From positions 1 through 64,000 of the forward strand of contig NZ_JANHLC010000010.1 of assembly GCF_028682395.1 (NCBI RefSeq): a stretch of 64,000 nt of DNA. The letters are read 5' to 3'. Both the position numbers and the translations under genes were made by a program. The notes beneath the pieces were generated by a model. That model saw only the letters and a list, made by a program, of their open reading frames with translations, was not told the DNA's origin and made no database searches. Each line of letters starts with the position of its first letter. Within the stretch, counting starts at the first letter, position 1. Origin of the DNA: Pseudomonas putida. Its GTDB lineage: Bacteria; Pseudomonadota; Gammaproteobacteria; Pseudomonadales; Pseudomonadaceae. Shown piece after piece: positions 10,005 to 19,129 of the stretch.

Positions 10005-11260
10005 AAGCCCAAGCGCGTCTGCGCCTAAGCTCGGTGCTGGGCCGAGGCCATCTGAGCGTTGCGCTGGTGGCGATCAGCCTGGCGAGTGTGTCCCTCACCC
10101 TGCTTGGCGTATTGGCGCTACGTGTGTACGCCGACCACAACCTGCATCTGATCGCCCGTTCGATCAACTACACGGTCGAAGCCGCCGTGGTCTTTCGGGA
10201 CCGCAGCGCTGCCAGCGAAGCCCTGGACCTGATCGCCACGACCGAAGAAGTGGCCGATGCGCAGGTATTCACCGCCGATGGCCAACTTTTGGCCCACTGG
10301 CAGCGTCCCGAGACCGGTCTGCTCTCAGGAGTGGAAATGGGCCTGGCGAACGCGCTGCTCGATCAGCCCCTCAGCTTGCCGATCCTGCATCAGGGCCGGC
10401 CGGTCGGCAGTATCGTGCTCAGTGCCCATGGCGGCAGCCTGCTGCGCTTCCTGCTCAGTGGCTTGGCCGGGGTGTTGTTGTGCTTCGTGGCCAGTGCCTT
10501 GAGTGCCCTGTACCTGGCGCGGCGCATGCTCTCGGGCATCACCGGGCCACTGCGCAGCCTGGCGGAAGTCGCCCACGCCGCCCGCAGCCTGCGAGCCTTC
10601 GACCGCCGTGTACCACCGGCGCAGATTGTCGAACTGGACAACCTGGGCAATGACTTCAATGCCCTGCTCGACGAGCTGGAGTCCTGGCAGACCCATTTGC
10701 GCAGTGAAAACGAAACCCTGGCTCACCAGGCCAGCCATGACAGCCTGACCGGCCTGCCCAATCGCGCTTATTTCGAGGGCCGTCTGATCCGCGCCCTGCG
10801 CAACGCGGCCAAGCAGGGTGAACGGGCTGCGGTGTTGTTTCTCGACAGCGACCGTTTCAAAAGCATCAATGACAACTTTGGCCATGCGGCCGGTGATGCG
10901 GTGCTGGTGACCGTCGCCAACCGGGTGCGCGCGCAACTGCGCGAGGATGACCTGGTCGCGCGCCTGGGCGGGGATGAGTTCGCCGTCCTGCTGGCGCCGT
11001 TGCACGAGGTCGAGGATGCCCGGCGTATCGCGGAAAAGATCAATGCCAGTATGGATGTTGCGATTCAACTACCTGGGAGCCACTCGATACTCAGTTCGTT
11101 GAGTATCGGTATTGCGGTCTACCCGGACGATGGCACCACGCCCAGCGCGTTGCTCGATGCGGCGGATGCCGCGATGTACCAGACCAAGCGCCTTGCCCGA
11201 GGCGAGCGAGACGCCGTGGGGGCGGAGCCCTCTGCGGTTCAGGCACATACCAGGAGTTAA
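10001..11260 (+). CDS. yfiN: Membrane diguanylate cyclase YfiN (TpbB)
   Basis: This inner-membrane enzyme makes cyclic-di-GMP from two GTP and is held inactive by YfiR. The 419-aa protein has TM1 (about 20-42), a periplasmic PAS-like sensor (about 45-150), TM2 (about 150-172), a HAMP domain (about 172-230) and a C-terminal GGDEF domain. The active-site motif RLGGDEFAVLL is intact at about 321-331. An RxxD motif (REDD) lies five residues before it, in the position of an allosteric I-site. Overlap with yfiR couples repressor and cyclase synthesis. Confidence 0.94.
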   Translation: MKAQARLRLSSVLGRGHLSVALVAISLASVSLTLLGVLALRVYADHNLHLIARSINYTVEAAVVFRDRSAASEALDLIATTEEVADAQVFTADGQLLAHWQRPETGLLSGVEMGLANALLDQPLSLPILHQGRPVGSIVLSAHGGSLLRFLLSGLAGVLLCFVASALSALYLARRMLSGITGPLRSLAEVAHAARSLRAFDRRVPPAQIVELDNLGNDFNALLDELESWQTHLRSENETLAHQASHDSLTGLPNRAYFEGRLIRALRNAAKQGERAAVLFLDSDRFKSINDNFGHAAGDAVLVTVANRVRAQLREDDLVARLGGDEFAVLLAPLHEVEDARRIAEKINASMDVAIQLPGSHSILSSLSIGIAVYPDDGTTPSALLDAADAAMYQTKRLARGERDAVGAEPSAVQAHTRS

Positions 11261-11264
11261 CCTC

Positions 11265-11768
11265 GTGTACTTATTGACCCAGCGTTACCTGCGTTTTTTC
11301 ACCTTCAGCCTTGTGTTCGCCCTGTTTGGCCTGGCCGGTTGTCAGACCGCGCCACCCAAGGGCCTGACCCCCGAGCAGATCGCGGTCCTCAAGCAACAGG
11401 GCTTTGAATTGACCGATGAAGGCTGGGCCTTTGGCCTGTCGGGCAAAGTGCTGTTTGGCAGCGATGCCGATGGGTTGAATCCGGCCAGCGAGGCGATTGT
11501 CGAGCGCATCGGCAAGGCGCTGCTGAGCGTGGGTATCCAGCGCGTGCGAGTCGATGGCCATACCGATGCTTCGGGCAAGGACAGCTACAACGAGCAGTTG
11601 TCCCTGCGTCGGGCGAAAAGCGTGGCCAAAGTGCTGATGCAGGTTGGCATGAAGGAAGAGAATATCCAGCTGCGCGGCCTGGGCAGCAGTGAGCCGGTGG
11701 CCTCCAACGACACCGCGACCGGGCGCACCGAAAACCGCCGGGTCGCTATTGTCGTCGCCGCCGATTGA
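11265..11768 (+). CDS. yfiB: YfiB outer-membrane OmpA-like lipoprotein
   Basis: YfiB is the outer-membrane, peptidoglycan-binding lipoprotein that sequesters YfiR and so releases YfiN. I place the start at GTG 11265, eight bases after a CAGGAG site and four bases after the yfiN stop. This gives 167 aa with a lipobox FGLAGC at about residues 22-27. An OmpA-C domain follows (VDGHTDASGKDSYNEQLSLR, NIQLRGLGSSEPVASN, TGRTENRRV). A longer in-frame reading overlapping yfiN exists but lacks the signal peptide at its N-terminus. It completes the yfiRNB unit. Confidence 0.92.
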   Translation: MYLLTQRYLRFFTFSLVFALFGLAGCQTAPPKGLTPEQIAVLKQQGFELTDEGWAFGLSGKVLFGSDADGLNPASEAIVERIGKALLSVGIQRVRVDGHTDASGKDSYNEQLSLRRAKSVAKVLMQVGMKEENIQLRGLGSSEPVASNDTATGRTENRRVAIVVAAD

Positions 11769-11781
11769 CGCTCCCCTGTTA

Positions 11782-11821
<40 letters not shown>

Positions 11822-11846
11822 AGCGGCTACAGTGCCGGGGTTTCCT

Positions 11847-12797
11847 TCAGTCGTTTTGAAACACCATCTCCCGCCCCTGCCCCATCAACAGGGTGTGGTT
11901 CTTTTCCGTCACGTCGCGGATGTAGTCCCACAGCAAGGTAATGCGCTTGAGCTTGCGCAGGTCCTCGCGGCAGTACATCCAGAATTGCCGGGTAATGGTC
12001 AGCTCATCGGCCAGTACCGGCTGCAGGCGTGGATCCTGGGCGGCTAGAAAACACGGCAGGATCGCCAGCGCCCGGCCCTGCTGCGCCGCCACGTACTGGG
12101 CGATCACGCTGGTGCTGCGCAGGTTGGCGTTGGCGCCAGGCAGCACATTGGCCAGGTACAGCAGTTCCGAGCTGAAGGCCAGGTCGTCGACGTAACTGAT
12201 AAACGGATGCCTGGCCAGGTCGGCCGGGCGGCGGATCGGCGGGTGCTGGTCCAGGTATTCCTGGGTCGCATAGAGCTGCAGGCGGTAGTCGCACAACTTG
12301 CAGCAGACATAAGGGCCATGCTCGGGCCGTTCCAGGGCGATGACGATATCCGCTTCGCGCTTGGACAGGCTGATGAAGTGCGGCAGCGGCAGGATATCGA
12401 CGGAGATCGCCGGATAGGCCTCGACGAAATGGCTGAGTTGCGGCGTCACGAAGAAGCTGCCGAACCCCTCCGTACAGCCCATGCGCACATGCCCGGACAA
12501 CGCCACCCCTGACCCCGAGACCTGCTCGCAGGCCATATGCAGGGTGCTTTCGATCGCCTCGGCGTAGCCCAGCAGGTTCTGCCCTTCGGCGGTCAGGATA
12601 AACCCGTTGGTGCGGGACTTCTCGAACAGCAGCGTGCCCAGCGAGGTCTCCAGGGAGCTGATGCGCCGTGACACCGTGGTGTAGTCCACCGCCAGGCGTT
12701 TGGCCGCGCTGCTGGCCTTGCGGGTTCGGGCGACTTCCAGGAAAAACTTGAGGTCATCCCAGTTCAGCGAGCTTAAAGAGGTGATGTTTTTTTGCAT
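11847..12797 (-). CDS. LysR-family regulator divergent from mmsAB
   Basis: This 316-aa LysR-type transcriptional regulator has an N-terminal winged HTH (FFLEVARTRKASSAAKRLAVDYTTVSRRI, about 15-45) and a periplasmic-binding-like effector domain (about 90-300). The start is the ATG at 12797 (MQKNITSLSSLNWDDL); the frame stays open upstream but there it runs into mmsA. It is transcribed away from mmsA-mmsB across a 135-bp intergenic region with a dyad, so it probably controls that operon and itself. In P. aeruginosa the mms regulator is the AraC-type MmsR, so the class here differs. The effector is unknown. Confidence 0.85.
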   Translation of the reverse strand: MQKNITSLSSLNWDDLKFFLEVARTRKASSAAKRLAVDYTTVSRRISSLETSLGTLLFEKSRTNGFILTAEGQNLLGYAEAIESTLHMACEQVSGSGVALSGHVRMGCTEGFGSFFVTPQLSHFVEAYPAISVDILPLPHFISLSKREADIVIALERPEHGPYVCCKLCDYRLQLYATQEYLDQHPPIRRPADLARHPFISYVDDLAFSSELLYLANVLPGANANLRSTSVIAQYVAAQQGRALAILPCFLAAQDPRLQPVLADELTITRQFWMYCREDLRKLKRITLLWDYIRDVTEKNHTLLMGQGREMVFQND

Positions 12798-12812
12798 GTC
12801 GATCCGGTTTTT

Positions 12813-12841
12813 ATGTGCGTTCTTATTAGAAGTTTGCACAT
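12813..12841. promoter_or_regulatory. Candidate LysR operator in the lysR/mmsA intergenic region
   Basis: Two nested inverted repeats are visible: ATGTGC at 12813-12818 with GCACAT at 12836-12841, and inside them TTCT-N4-AGAA at 12820-12831. A TATACT hexamer at 12843-12848 could be the mmsA -10 box, with no good -35, as expected for an activator-dependent promoter. The assignment is inferred from position. Confidence 0.45.
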
Positions 12842-12932
12842 CTATACTCGAAAAACTGTCCGACAACCAATCCGCGACTATCGTTTTCGCCAAGCCGTCG
12901 TACTGGCCATAACAACAACTCAGGAGACTGCC

Positions 12933-14459
12933 ATGAACGTTTCTCTTACGCCCAACGCAACCGCAGTGCAGCGGGCCAAGCTGTTGATCGACGGCGAATG
13001 GATCGAGTCGCAAACCCATGAGTGGCACGACATCATCAACCCGGCTACCCAGCAGGTGCTGGCACAAGTGCCCTTTGCCACGCCGGGGGAAGTCGACGCC
13101 GCCATTGCCGCCGCCCAGCGGGCCTTCCAGACCTGGAAGCTGACCCCCATCGGCGCCCGCATGCGCGTCATGCTCAAGTTGCAGGCCCTGATCCGCGAAC
13201 ATTCCAAGCGCATTGCCGCGGTGCTCAGCGCCGAGCAGGGCAAGACCCTTGCCGATGCCGAGGGCGATATTTTCCGGGGCCTGGAAGTGGTCGAGCACGC
13301 CTGCTCCATTGGGACCCTGCAGATGGGCGAGTTCGCTGAAAATGTCGCGGGTGGCGTCGATACCTACACCTTGCGCCAGCCCATCGGCGTCTGTGCCGGC
13401 ATCACGCCCTTCAACTTCCCAGCGATGATCCCGTTGTGGATGTTTCCGATGGCCATCGCCTGCGGCAATACCTTTGTGCTCAAACCGTCCGAGCAGGACC
13501 CACTATCGACCCTGCTGCTGGTGGAGCTGGCGCTCGAAGCCGGCGTGCCGCCAGGGGTACTCAATGTGGTCCACGGCGGCAAGGACGTGGTCGATGCGCT
13601 GTGTACCCATGGAGATATCAAGGCCGTGTCTTTCGTCGGTTCGACCGCGGTGGGCACCCATGTCTATGACCTGGCCGGGCGCCATGGCAAGCGCGTGCAG
13701 TCGATGATGGGCGCGAAGAACCATGCGGTGGTGCTGCCCGACGCCAACCGTGAACAGACCCTCAATGCCCTGGTTGGCGCCGGTTTCGGCGCGGCCGGGC
13801 AGCGTTGCATGGCCACTTCGGTGGTGGTGCTGGTGGGCGCGGCCAGGCAATGGCTGCCGGACCTCAAGGCCCTGGCGCAAAAACTCAAGGTCAACGCCGG
13901 CTGCGAGCCGGGTACCGATGTTGGCCCGGTGATTTCCAAGCGCGCCAAGGCGCGCGTACTGGGGCTGATCGAAAGCGGGATCGCCGAAGGCGCGACCCTG
14001 GAACTCGATGGCCGCGACGTGGTGGTGCCAGGGTACGAGCAGGGCAACTTTATCGGCCCGACCCTGTTCAGCGGGGTGACCACCGAGATGCAGATCTACA
14101 CCCAGGAAATTTTTGGCCCGGTGTTGGCGGTGATGACAGTCGATACCCTCGACGAGGCCATCGCCCTGGTCAATGCCAACCCGTTCGGCAATGGCACGGG
14201 CCTGTTTACCCAGAGCGGCGCGGCGGCGCGCAAGTTCCAGAGCGAAATCGATGTGGGCCAGGTCGGGATCAATATCCCGATTCCGGTGCCGGTGCCGCTG
14301 TTCAGTTTCACCGGGTCGCGCGGTTCGAAGCTCGGTGACTTGGGCCCCTACGGCAAGCAGGTGGTGCAGTTCTATACACAGACCAAAACCGTGACCAGCC
14401 GCTGGTTCGACGATGACAGCGTGAACGATGGGGTCAACACCACCATCAACCTGCGCTGA
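12933..14459 (+). CDS. mmsA: Methylmalonate-semialdehyde dehydrogenase (acylating)
   Basis: MmsA is the CoA-dependent aldehyde dehydrogenase that converts methylmalonate or malonate semialdehyde to propionyl- or acetyl-CoA at the end of valine catabolism (also beta-alanine and myo-inositol routes). The 508-aa protein starts at the ATG after CAGGAG (12921). It has the ALDH fold, the MmsA-type VGSTAVGTHVY and PYPIP-like loop regions, and a catalytic Cys292 in FGAAGQRCMA. A start further upstream is possible in frame but covers the regulatory region. It is followed 14 bp later by mmsB. Confidence 0.94.
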   Translation: MNVSLTPNATAVQRAKLLIDGEWIESQTHEWHDIINPATQQVLAQVPFATPGEVDAAIAAAQRAFQTWKLTPIGARMRVMLKLQALIREHSKRIAAVLSAEQGKTLADAEGDIFRGLEVVEHACSIGTLQMGEFAENVAGGVDTYTLRQPIGVCAGITPFNFPAMIPLWMFPMAIACGNTFVLKPSEQDPLSTLLLVELALEAGVPPGVLNVVHGGKDVVDALCTHGDIKAVSFVGSTAVGTHVYDLAGRHGKRVQSMMGAKNHAVVLPDANREQTLNALVGAGFGAAGQRCMATSVVVLVGAARQWLPDLKALAQKLKVNAGCEPGTDVGPVISKRAKARVLGLIESGIAEGATLELDGRDVVVPGYEQGNFIGPTLFSGVTTEMQIYTQEIFGPVLAVMTVDTLDEAIALVNANPFGNGTGLFTQSGAAARKFQSEIDVGQVGINIPIPVPVPLFSFTGSRGSKLGDLGPYGKQVVQFYTQTKTVTSRWFDDDSVNDGVNTTINLR

Positions 14460-14473
14460 ACGAGGAGGCAGAG

Positions 14474-15361
14474 ATGAGAATCGCATTTATCGGTTTGGGC
14501 AATATGGGCGCGCCAATGGCCCGCAACCTGATCAAGGCCGGGCATCAGCTGAACCTGTTCGACCTGAATCAGCAGGTGCTGCAGGAACTGGCCGACCTGG
14601 GTGGCCATATCGCCACTTCGCCGCGCACGGCGGCTGCGGGCAGTGAACTGGTGATCAGCATGTTGCCGGCAGCGGCGCATGTGCGCAGCGTCTGGCTGGG
14701 TGAGGACGGAGTGCTGGCGGGGATCGCCAAGGGCGTACCGGCCGTGGATTGCAGCACCATCGACCCGCAGACCGCCAGGGATGTTGCGGCGGCGGCGGCC
14801 AGGCAGGGCGTAGCCATGGCCGATGCGCCGGTGTCCGGGGGCACCGGTGGTGCCCAGGCCGGGACGCTGACGTTTATGGTTGGCTCGTCGCGCGAACTGT
14901 TCGATACCCTGCAACCGGTCCTGACGCAGATGGGGCGCAATATCGTCCATTGCGGCGAAGTCGGCACCGGGCAGATCGCCAAGATCTGCAATAACCTGCT
15001 GTTGGGCATTTCCATGGTCGGCGTCAGCGAAGCCATGGCCCTGGGCGCGGCGCTGGGGATCGATACCCAGGTGCTGGCCGGGGTAATCAACAGCTCCACC
15101 GGGCGCTGCTGGAGTTCGGAGGTCTACAACCCCTGGCCGGGCATCGTCGATACGGCGCCGGCTTCGCGGGGTTACACCGGTGGTTTTGGCGCGCAGTTGA
15201 TGCTCAAGGACCTGGGCTTGGCCACCGAAGCGGCGCGCCAGGCCCACCAGCCGGTGGTGCTCGGCGCGGTCGTCGAGCAACTGTTCCAGGCCATGAGCCT
15301 GCGCGGGGAGGGGGGTAAGGATTTCTCCGCGATTATCGGTGCTTACCGCAAGCCCGAGTGA
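14474..15361 (+). CDS. mmsB: 3-hydroxyisobutyrate dehydrogenase
   Basis: MmsB oxidises 3-hydroxyisobutyrate to methylmalonate semialdehyde with NAD+, directly feeding MmsA. The 295-aa protein has an N-terminal Rossmann motif GLGNMGAPMARNL, the family signature DAPVSGGTGGAQAGTL (about 116-131) and the catalytic lysine region GQIAKICNNLLLG (about 168-180). An AGGAGG site sits just before the ATG. It forms a two-gene operon with mmsA. Confidence 0.94.
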   Translation: MRIAFIGLGNMGAPMARNLIKAGHQLNLFDLNQQVLQELADLGGHIATSPRTAAAGSELVISMLPAAAHVRSVWLGEDGVLAGIAKGVPAVDCSTIDPQTARDVAAAAARQGVAMADAPVSGGTGGAQAGTLTFMVGSSRELFDTLQPVLTQMGRNIVHCGEVGTGQIAKICNNLLLGISMVGVSEAMALGAALGIDTQVLAGVINSSTGRCWSSEVYNPWPGIVDTAPASRGYTGGFGAQLMLKDLGLATEAARQAHQPVVLGAVVEQLFQAMSLRGEGGKDFSAIIGAYRKPE

Positions 15362-15382
15362 CCCCCCCGGGTCTTGGGGCCG

Positions 15383-15404
15383 GCCGCAGTCGTCAGGCTG
15401 CGGC
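15383..15404. terminator. Hairpin between convergent mmsB and lysR
   Basis: GCCGCAG (15383-15389) pairs with CTGCGGC (15398-15404) over an 8-base loop, in the 42-bp gap between the mmsB stop and the convergent LysR stop. There is no clear T-run, so this may be a weak bidirectional stop. Confidence 0.4.
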
Positions 15405-16342
15405 TAGGGGGCGTCACTGCCGGTGCCCGCCTGCAGTTCATCGAACAGCAACTTCACCGGTGCCGACAGCGGCGAACCGTGGCGGGTGACGATCGCATAG
15501 GGCTCGCTGCGTGAGCGCAGCGCCAGGGGCAGCGCTACCAGCACGCCCATGGCCATGGCGGCTTCGGCGACTTCGGCGGGCATCAGGGCGATCAACTGCG
15601 GGTCCTGCTGCAACAGCATCAGGGTGGTGAAGGTCGAGGCGGTTTCCAGGGGAAAGCGCGGGAACTCCAGGCCGGCTTCGCTGAACTCACGCTCGAGCAC
15701 CAGGCGCATCGGCATGTTGGCCGGGTAGATGATCCAGCGATAACTTTCCAGCTGCGCCAGTTCCAGCTGCGTCGCCCCGGCCAGCGGGTGGCGGGCATGG
15801 GCGACCACACGTAACTGTTCGCGGTGCAGGGGCTGACAGTCATAGGCGGCGGGGCGCTGGCTGACGCTGGTCCGGCAGATCGCCAGGTCCAGGCGGCCTT
15901 GGTCGATCAGCGCGAGCAATCGGGCGCTGGTGTCCTCGACAATCTCCACCGACAGTTCCGGCTGGGTCTGGCGCAGGCGTGCGAGGCTGGCGACCAGCAT
16001 CGGCACCGCGCCCATGATGGTCCCGACCGCAATCCGCCCGCCCTGGCCCTGGAGGATGCCAAGCATCTCCTCGCGCAAATGCGCCAGGTCGCTGTGAATC
16101 AACCGGGCATAGCGGATGGCGCAGCGGCCCAGGTCATTGGCCTCCAGGCCTTGACTGGTGCGGGTGAACAAGCGAGTGCCAAAGGCCGATTCGATTTCAT
16201 TGAGGGCCTTGGTCGCGCCCGGTTGGGTAATCGAAACCTGTTCGGCAGCCTTGTGCAGCGAGCCGTGTTCGTCCAGTGCGATCAACAGGCGCAGCTGTTT
16301 GAGGCGCAGACGTGAAACCAGGGAGGGCAGGGAAGCAATCAT
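15404..16342 (-). CDS. LysR-family regulator (GbpR-like)
   Basis: This 312-aa LysR-type regulator has an N-terminal HTH (LRLLIALDEHGSLHKAAEQVSITQPGATKALNEIE, about 17-50) and a C-terminal sensor domain. The sequence style (LKQLRLLIALDEHGSLHKAAE) resembles the GbpR/galactose- and arabinose-metabolism subgroup. It is divergent from an araD1-like/KGSA dehydrogenase pair, so it is most likely their sugar-acid-responsive regulator. The ligand cannot be read from sequence. Confidence 0.82.
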   Translation of the reverse strand: MIASLPSLVSRLRLKQLRLLIALDEHGSLHKAAEQVSITQPGATKALNEIESAFGTRLFTRTSQGLEANDLGRCAIRYARLIHSDLAHLREEMLGILQGQGGRIAVGTIMGAVPMLVASLARLRQTQPELSVEIVEDTSARLLALIDQGRLDLAICRTSVSQRPAAYDCQPLHREQLRVVAHARHPLAGATQLELAQLESYRWIIYPANMPMRLVLEREFSEAGLEFPRFPLETASTFTTLMLLQQDPQLIALMPAEVAEAAMAMGVLVALPLALRSRSEPYAIVTRHGSPLSAPVKLLFDELQAGTGSDAP

Positions 16343-16346
16343 AGGG

Positions 16347-16363
16347 GATAAGTAAAAGTTATC
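16347..16363. promoter_or_regulatory. LysR-type dyad GATAA-N7-TTATC
   Basis: GATAAGTAAAAGTTATC is an inverted repeat with 5-bp arms placed five bases before the LysR start codon and about 95 bp before the divergent araD1-like gene. It is a reasonable binding site for the adjacent GbpR-type regulator, serving autoregulation and divergent activation. Confidence 0.5.
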
Positions 16364-16456
16364 GCTTGATCAGAGGCTCTCATTAGGCAGGCTCTGGGAG
16401 GATTCGTAAAGTGCGGGTCAGTCATTTCTTTCCCGTCAGAGCCAAGGGCCTCAGCC

Positions 16457-17452
16457 ATGCGATTGATCCAGTTCGAGACCACCAGCGCAGTTCGCCATGT
16501 CGGCATCGTCGAAGGTGAGCGTATCCAGACCGTACTCGGTTGCCATACCACCCGCGAGCTGGCGCTGGCGGCGATTGCCGCCGGGCGTGGTCTGCTTGAA
16601 GAAGTGCAGGCCCGGGGCAGCGAGCCTGGCCCGCTGTATGCCGAACTGCTCGACAGTGGCCGGGTACTGCCGCCGTTGGACCATGAAGACCCGGCCCATT
16701 GCCTGATCAGCGGCACCGGCCTGACTCACCTGGGCAGTGCCGCGACGCGGGACAAGATGCACCAGCAAAAGGCTCAGGATGAAACGACCATGACCGACAC
16801 CCTGCGTATGTTCAAGTGGGGGGTCGAAGGCGGCAAGCCGGGCGCGGGGGCGGTGGGGGCGCAGCCGGAGTGGTTCTACAAGGGCGATGGCTCGATTGTC
16901 GTGCGCCCCGGCGCCGAGCTGCCAATGCCGGCGTTTGCCGAAGACGCCGGCGAAGAGCCGGAACTGGTCGGCCTCTATGTGATCGGCCATGATGGCCAGC
17001 CGTATCGCCTGGGCTATGCCCTGGGCAATGAGTTTTCCGACCATGTGCTGGAGCGTCGTAGCTACCTGTACCTGGCCCACTCCAAGCTGCGCGCCTGTGC
17101 TTATGGCCCTGAACTGCGGGTCGGTGCCTTGCCTACCCATCTGTCGGGCTTTAGCCGGATCCACCGTGATGGCGCGGTATTGTGGGAAAAAGAGTTTCTC
17201 AGTGGCGAGGAAAACATGTGCCACAGCCTGGAAAACCTCGAATACCACCACTTCAAATACACGCAGTTCCTGCGTCCCGGCGATGTGCACGCGCATTATT
17301 TTGGCACCGCGACCCTTTCGTTTGCCGACGGTATCCAGGCCCAGCCCGGCGATACCTTCGAGATCGAGATGAGCGAGTTCGGCGCGCCGCTGCGCAATGG
17401 CATCGCCCCTGAGGCCGCGCCCCTGGCGCCGGGCGCGATCAATACCCTCTGA
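16457..17452 (+). CDS. AraD1-like FAH-superfamily enzyme (2-keto-3-deoxypentonate dehydratase)
   Basis: The 331-aa protein belongs to the fumarylacetoacetate-hydrolase superfamily, AraD1-like branch. In non-phosphorylative pentose pathways these enzymes dehydrate 2-keto-3-deoxypentonate to alpha-ketoglutarate semialdehyde. Visible features are the ISGTGLTHLGSAATRDKMHQ region (about 89-108), a metal-site EPELVGLYVIG (two acidic residues, about 161-171) and FSDHVLERRSYLYLAHSKLR downstream. The next gene encodes the enzyme that consumes alpha-ketoglutarate semialdehyde, which supports the role. Whether the substrate is the L-arabinose or D-xylose isomer is undetermined. Confidence 0.82.
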   Translation: MRLIQFETTSAVRHVGIVEGERIQTVLGCHTTRELALAAIAAGRGLLEEVQARGSEPGPLYAELLDSGRVLPPLDHEDPAHCLISGTGLTHLGSAATRDKMHQQKAQDETTMTDTLRMFKWGVEGGKPGAGAVGAQPEWFYKGDGSIVVRPGAELPMPAFAEDAGEEPELVGLYVIGHDGQPYRLGYALGNEFSDHVLERRSYLYLAHSKLRACAYGPELRVGALPTHLSGFSRIHRDGAVLWEKEFLSGEENMCHSLENLEYHHFKYTQFLRPGDVHAHYFGTATLSFADGIQAQPGDTFEIEMSEFGAPLRNGIAPEAAPLAPGAINTL

Positions 17453-17481
17453 AGCCCTTCCGATCATTCAAGGAGTCCCCC

Positions 17482-19065
17482 ATGACCGTTATCACTGGTT
17501 GGAACTACATTGCCGGCGCACGCAGCGCCGAAGGCCAGACGACCCTGCAAAGCTTCGACGCCAGCACAGGCGAAGCCCTGCCATTCGCCTTCCACCAGGC
17601 CACCGAAGCCGAAGTGGATGCGGCTGCCCGGGCGGCTGCGGCAGCCTACCCGGCGTTTCGCAACCTGTCGGCGGTGCGCCGGGCCGAGTTCCTGGAGGCC
17701 ATCGCCGATGAAATCGACGGGCTGGGTGACGATTTCGTGACCCAGGTCTGTCAGGAAACCGCGCTGCCGGCCGGACGTATCCAGGGCGAGCGTGGGCGTA
17801 CCAGTGGACAGATGCGCTTGTTTGCCAAGGTGCTGCGTCGCGGCGACTTCTATGGCGCGCGCATCGACCGTGCCTTGCCGGATCGCCAGCCCCTACCACG
17901 CCCCGATCTACGCCAGTACCGGATCGGCCTCGGGCCGGTCGCAGTGTTTGGTGCCAGTAACTTCCCGCTGGCCTTTTCCACCGCCGGTGGCGATACCGCC
18001 GCCGCCCTGGCAGCCGGTTGCCCGGTGGTATTCAAGGCCCATGGTGGGCATATGGCGACGGCCGAGTGGGTGGCTGACGCCATTATCCGCGCCGCCGAGA
18101 AAACCGCGATGCCGTCCGGCGTGTTCAATATGATCTACGGCGCCGGTGTCGGGGCCTGGCTGGTCCAGCATCCGGCCATCCAGGCGGTCGGCTTTACCGG
18201 CTCCCTGGGCGGCGGTCGGGCCCTGTGTGACATGGCCGCGGCGCGGCCGCAGCCGATCCCGGTATTTGCCGAGATGTCGAGCATCAACCCGATGCTGCTG
18301 TTGCCCGAGGCGCTCAAGGCCCGTGGGGACAAGATCGCCAGTGAACTGGCCGCTTCGGTGGTACTCGGCGCCGGGCAGTTCTGCACTAATCCGGGCCTGG
18401 TGATCGGCATTCGCTCGCCCGAGTTCAGTGCGTTCCTGGAACGCTTCGCCGCCTTGATGAATGATCAGCCCGCCCAGACCCTGCTTAATGCCGGCGGCTT
18501 GAAAAGCTATTGCCATGGCCTGGAGCAATTGCAGGCCCATGCCGGGATCACGCACCTGGCCGGTTCCGCCCAGACGGGTAAACAAGCCCATGCCCAGTTG
18601 TTCAAGGCCGACGCCAGCTTGCTGCTGACGGGCGACGAGCTGTTGCAGGAAGAAGTCTTCGGCCCAACCACCATCGTCGTCGAAGTGGCCGACAAGGCTG
18701 AACTGGTCCAGGCGCTGCATGGCCTGCGCGGACAGCTGACCGCGACGCTGATCGCCGAGCCGGATGATCTGCAGGCCTATGGCGATCTGTTGGTGCTGCT
18801 TGAGCAGAAGGCCGGACGCCTGCTGCTCAATGGTTACCCGACCGGCGTCGAGGTCTGCGAAGCCATGGTCCATGGCGGACCGTACCCGGCGACTTCGGAT
18901 CCGCGTGGCACCTCGGTCGGTAGCCTGGCCATCGACCGTTTCCTGCGGCCGGTGTGCTATCAGAACTACCCGGATGCACTGTTGCCCGATGCCCTGAAAG
19001 ACGCCAACCCCCTGGGTATTCAGCGTTTGGTGGACAGCGTGAGCAGTACGGCCGCCTTGAGTTGA
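17482..19065 (+). CDS. Alpha-ketoglutarate-semialdehyde dehydrogenase
   Basis: This 527-aa NAD(P)+-dependent aldehyde dehydrogenase of the KGSADH group converts 2,5-dioxovalerate to 2-oxoglutarate, the last step of non-phosphorylative arabinose, xylose and hydroxyproline/glucarate routes. The catalytic Cys301 lies in GAGQFCTNPGLVIG. The N-terminus GWNYIAGARSAEG and the region VFGASNFPLAFSTAGGDTAAALAAGCPVV (split between residues about 154 and 182) are typical. It follows the AraD1-like gene by 29 bp with an AAGGAG site and is closed by a strong terminator, so the two form an operon. Confidence 0.9.
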   Translation: MTVITGWNYIAGARSAEGQTTLQSFDASTGEALPFAFHQATEAEVDAAARAAAAAYPAFRNLSAVRRAEFLEAIADEIDGLGDDFVTQVCQETALPAGRIQGERGRTSGQMRLFAKVLRRGDFYGARIDRALPDRQPLPRPDLRQYRIGLGPVAVFGASNFPLAFSTAGGDTAAALAAGCPVVFKAHGGHMATAEWVADAIIRAAEKTAMPSGVFNMIYGAGVGAWLVQHPAIQAVGFTGSLGGGRALCDMAAARPQPIPVFAEMSSINPMLLLPEALKARGDKIASELAASVVLGAGQFCTNPGLVIGIRSPEFSAFLERFAALMNDQPAQTLLNAGGLKSYCHGLEQLQAHAGITHLAGSAQTGKQAHAQLFKADASLLLTGDELLQEEVFGPTTIVVEVADKAELVQALHGLRGQLTATLIAEPDDLQAYGDLLVLLEQKAGRLLLNGYPTGVEVCEAMVHGGPYPATSDPRGTSVGSLAIDRFLRPVCYQNYPDALLPDALKDANPLGIQRLVDSVSSTAALS

Positions 19066-19081
19066 TGCTTGCCGCGTGACC

Positions 19082-19118
19082 AAGGCCGAGTGGGGTTTTC
19101 CCCGCTCGGCCTTTTTTA
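19082..19118 (+). terminator. Rho-independent terminator of the araD1/KGSADH operon
   Basis: AAGGCCGAG (19082-19090) pairs with CTCGGCCTT (19105-19113). The inner TGGGG/CCCC bases extend the stem, and six T residues follow. It lies directly after the dehydrogenase stop codon. Confidence 0.9.
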
Positions 19119-19129
19119 TTGCGTGCGAG

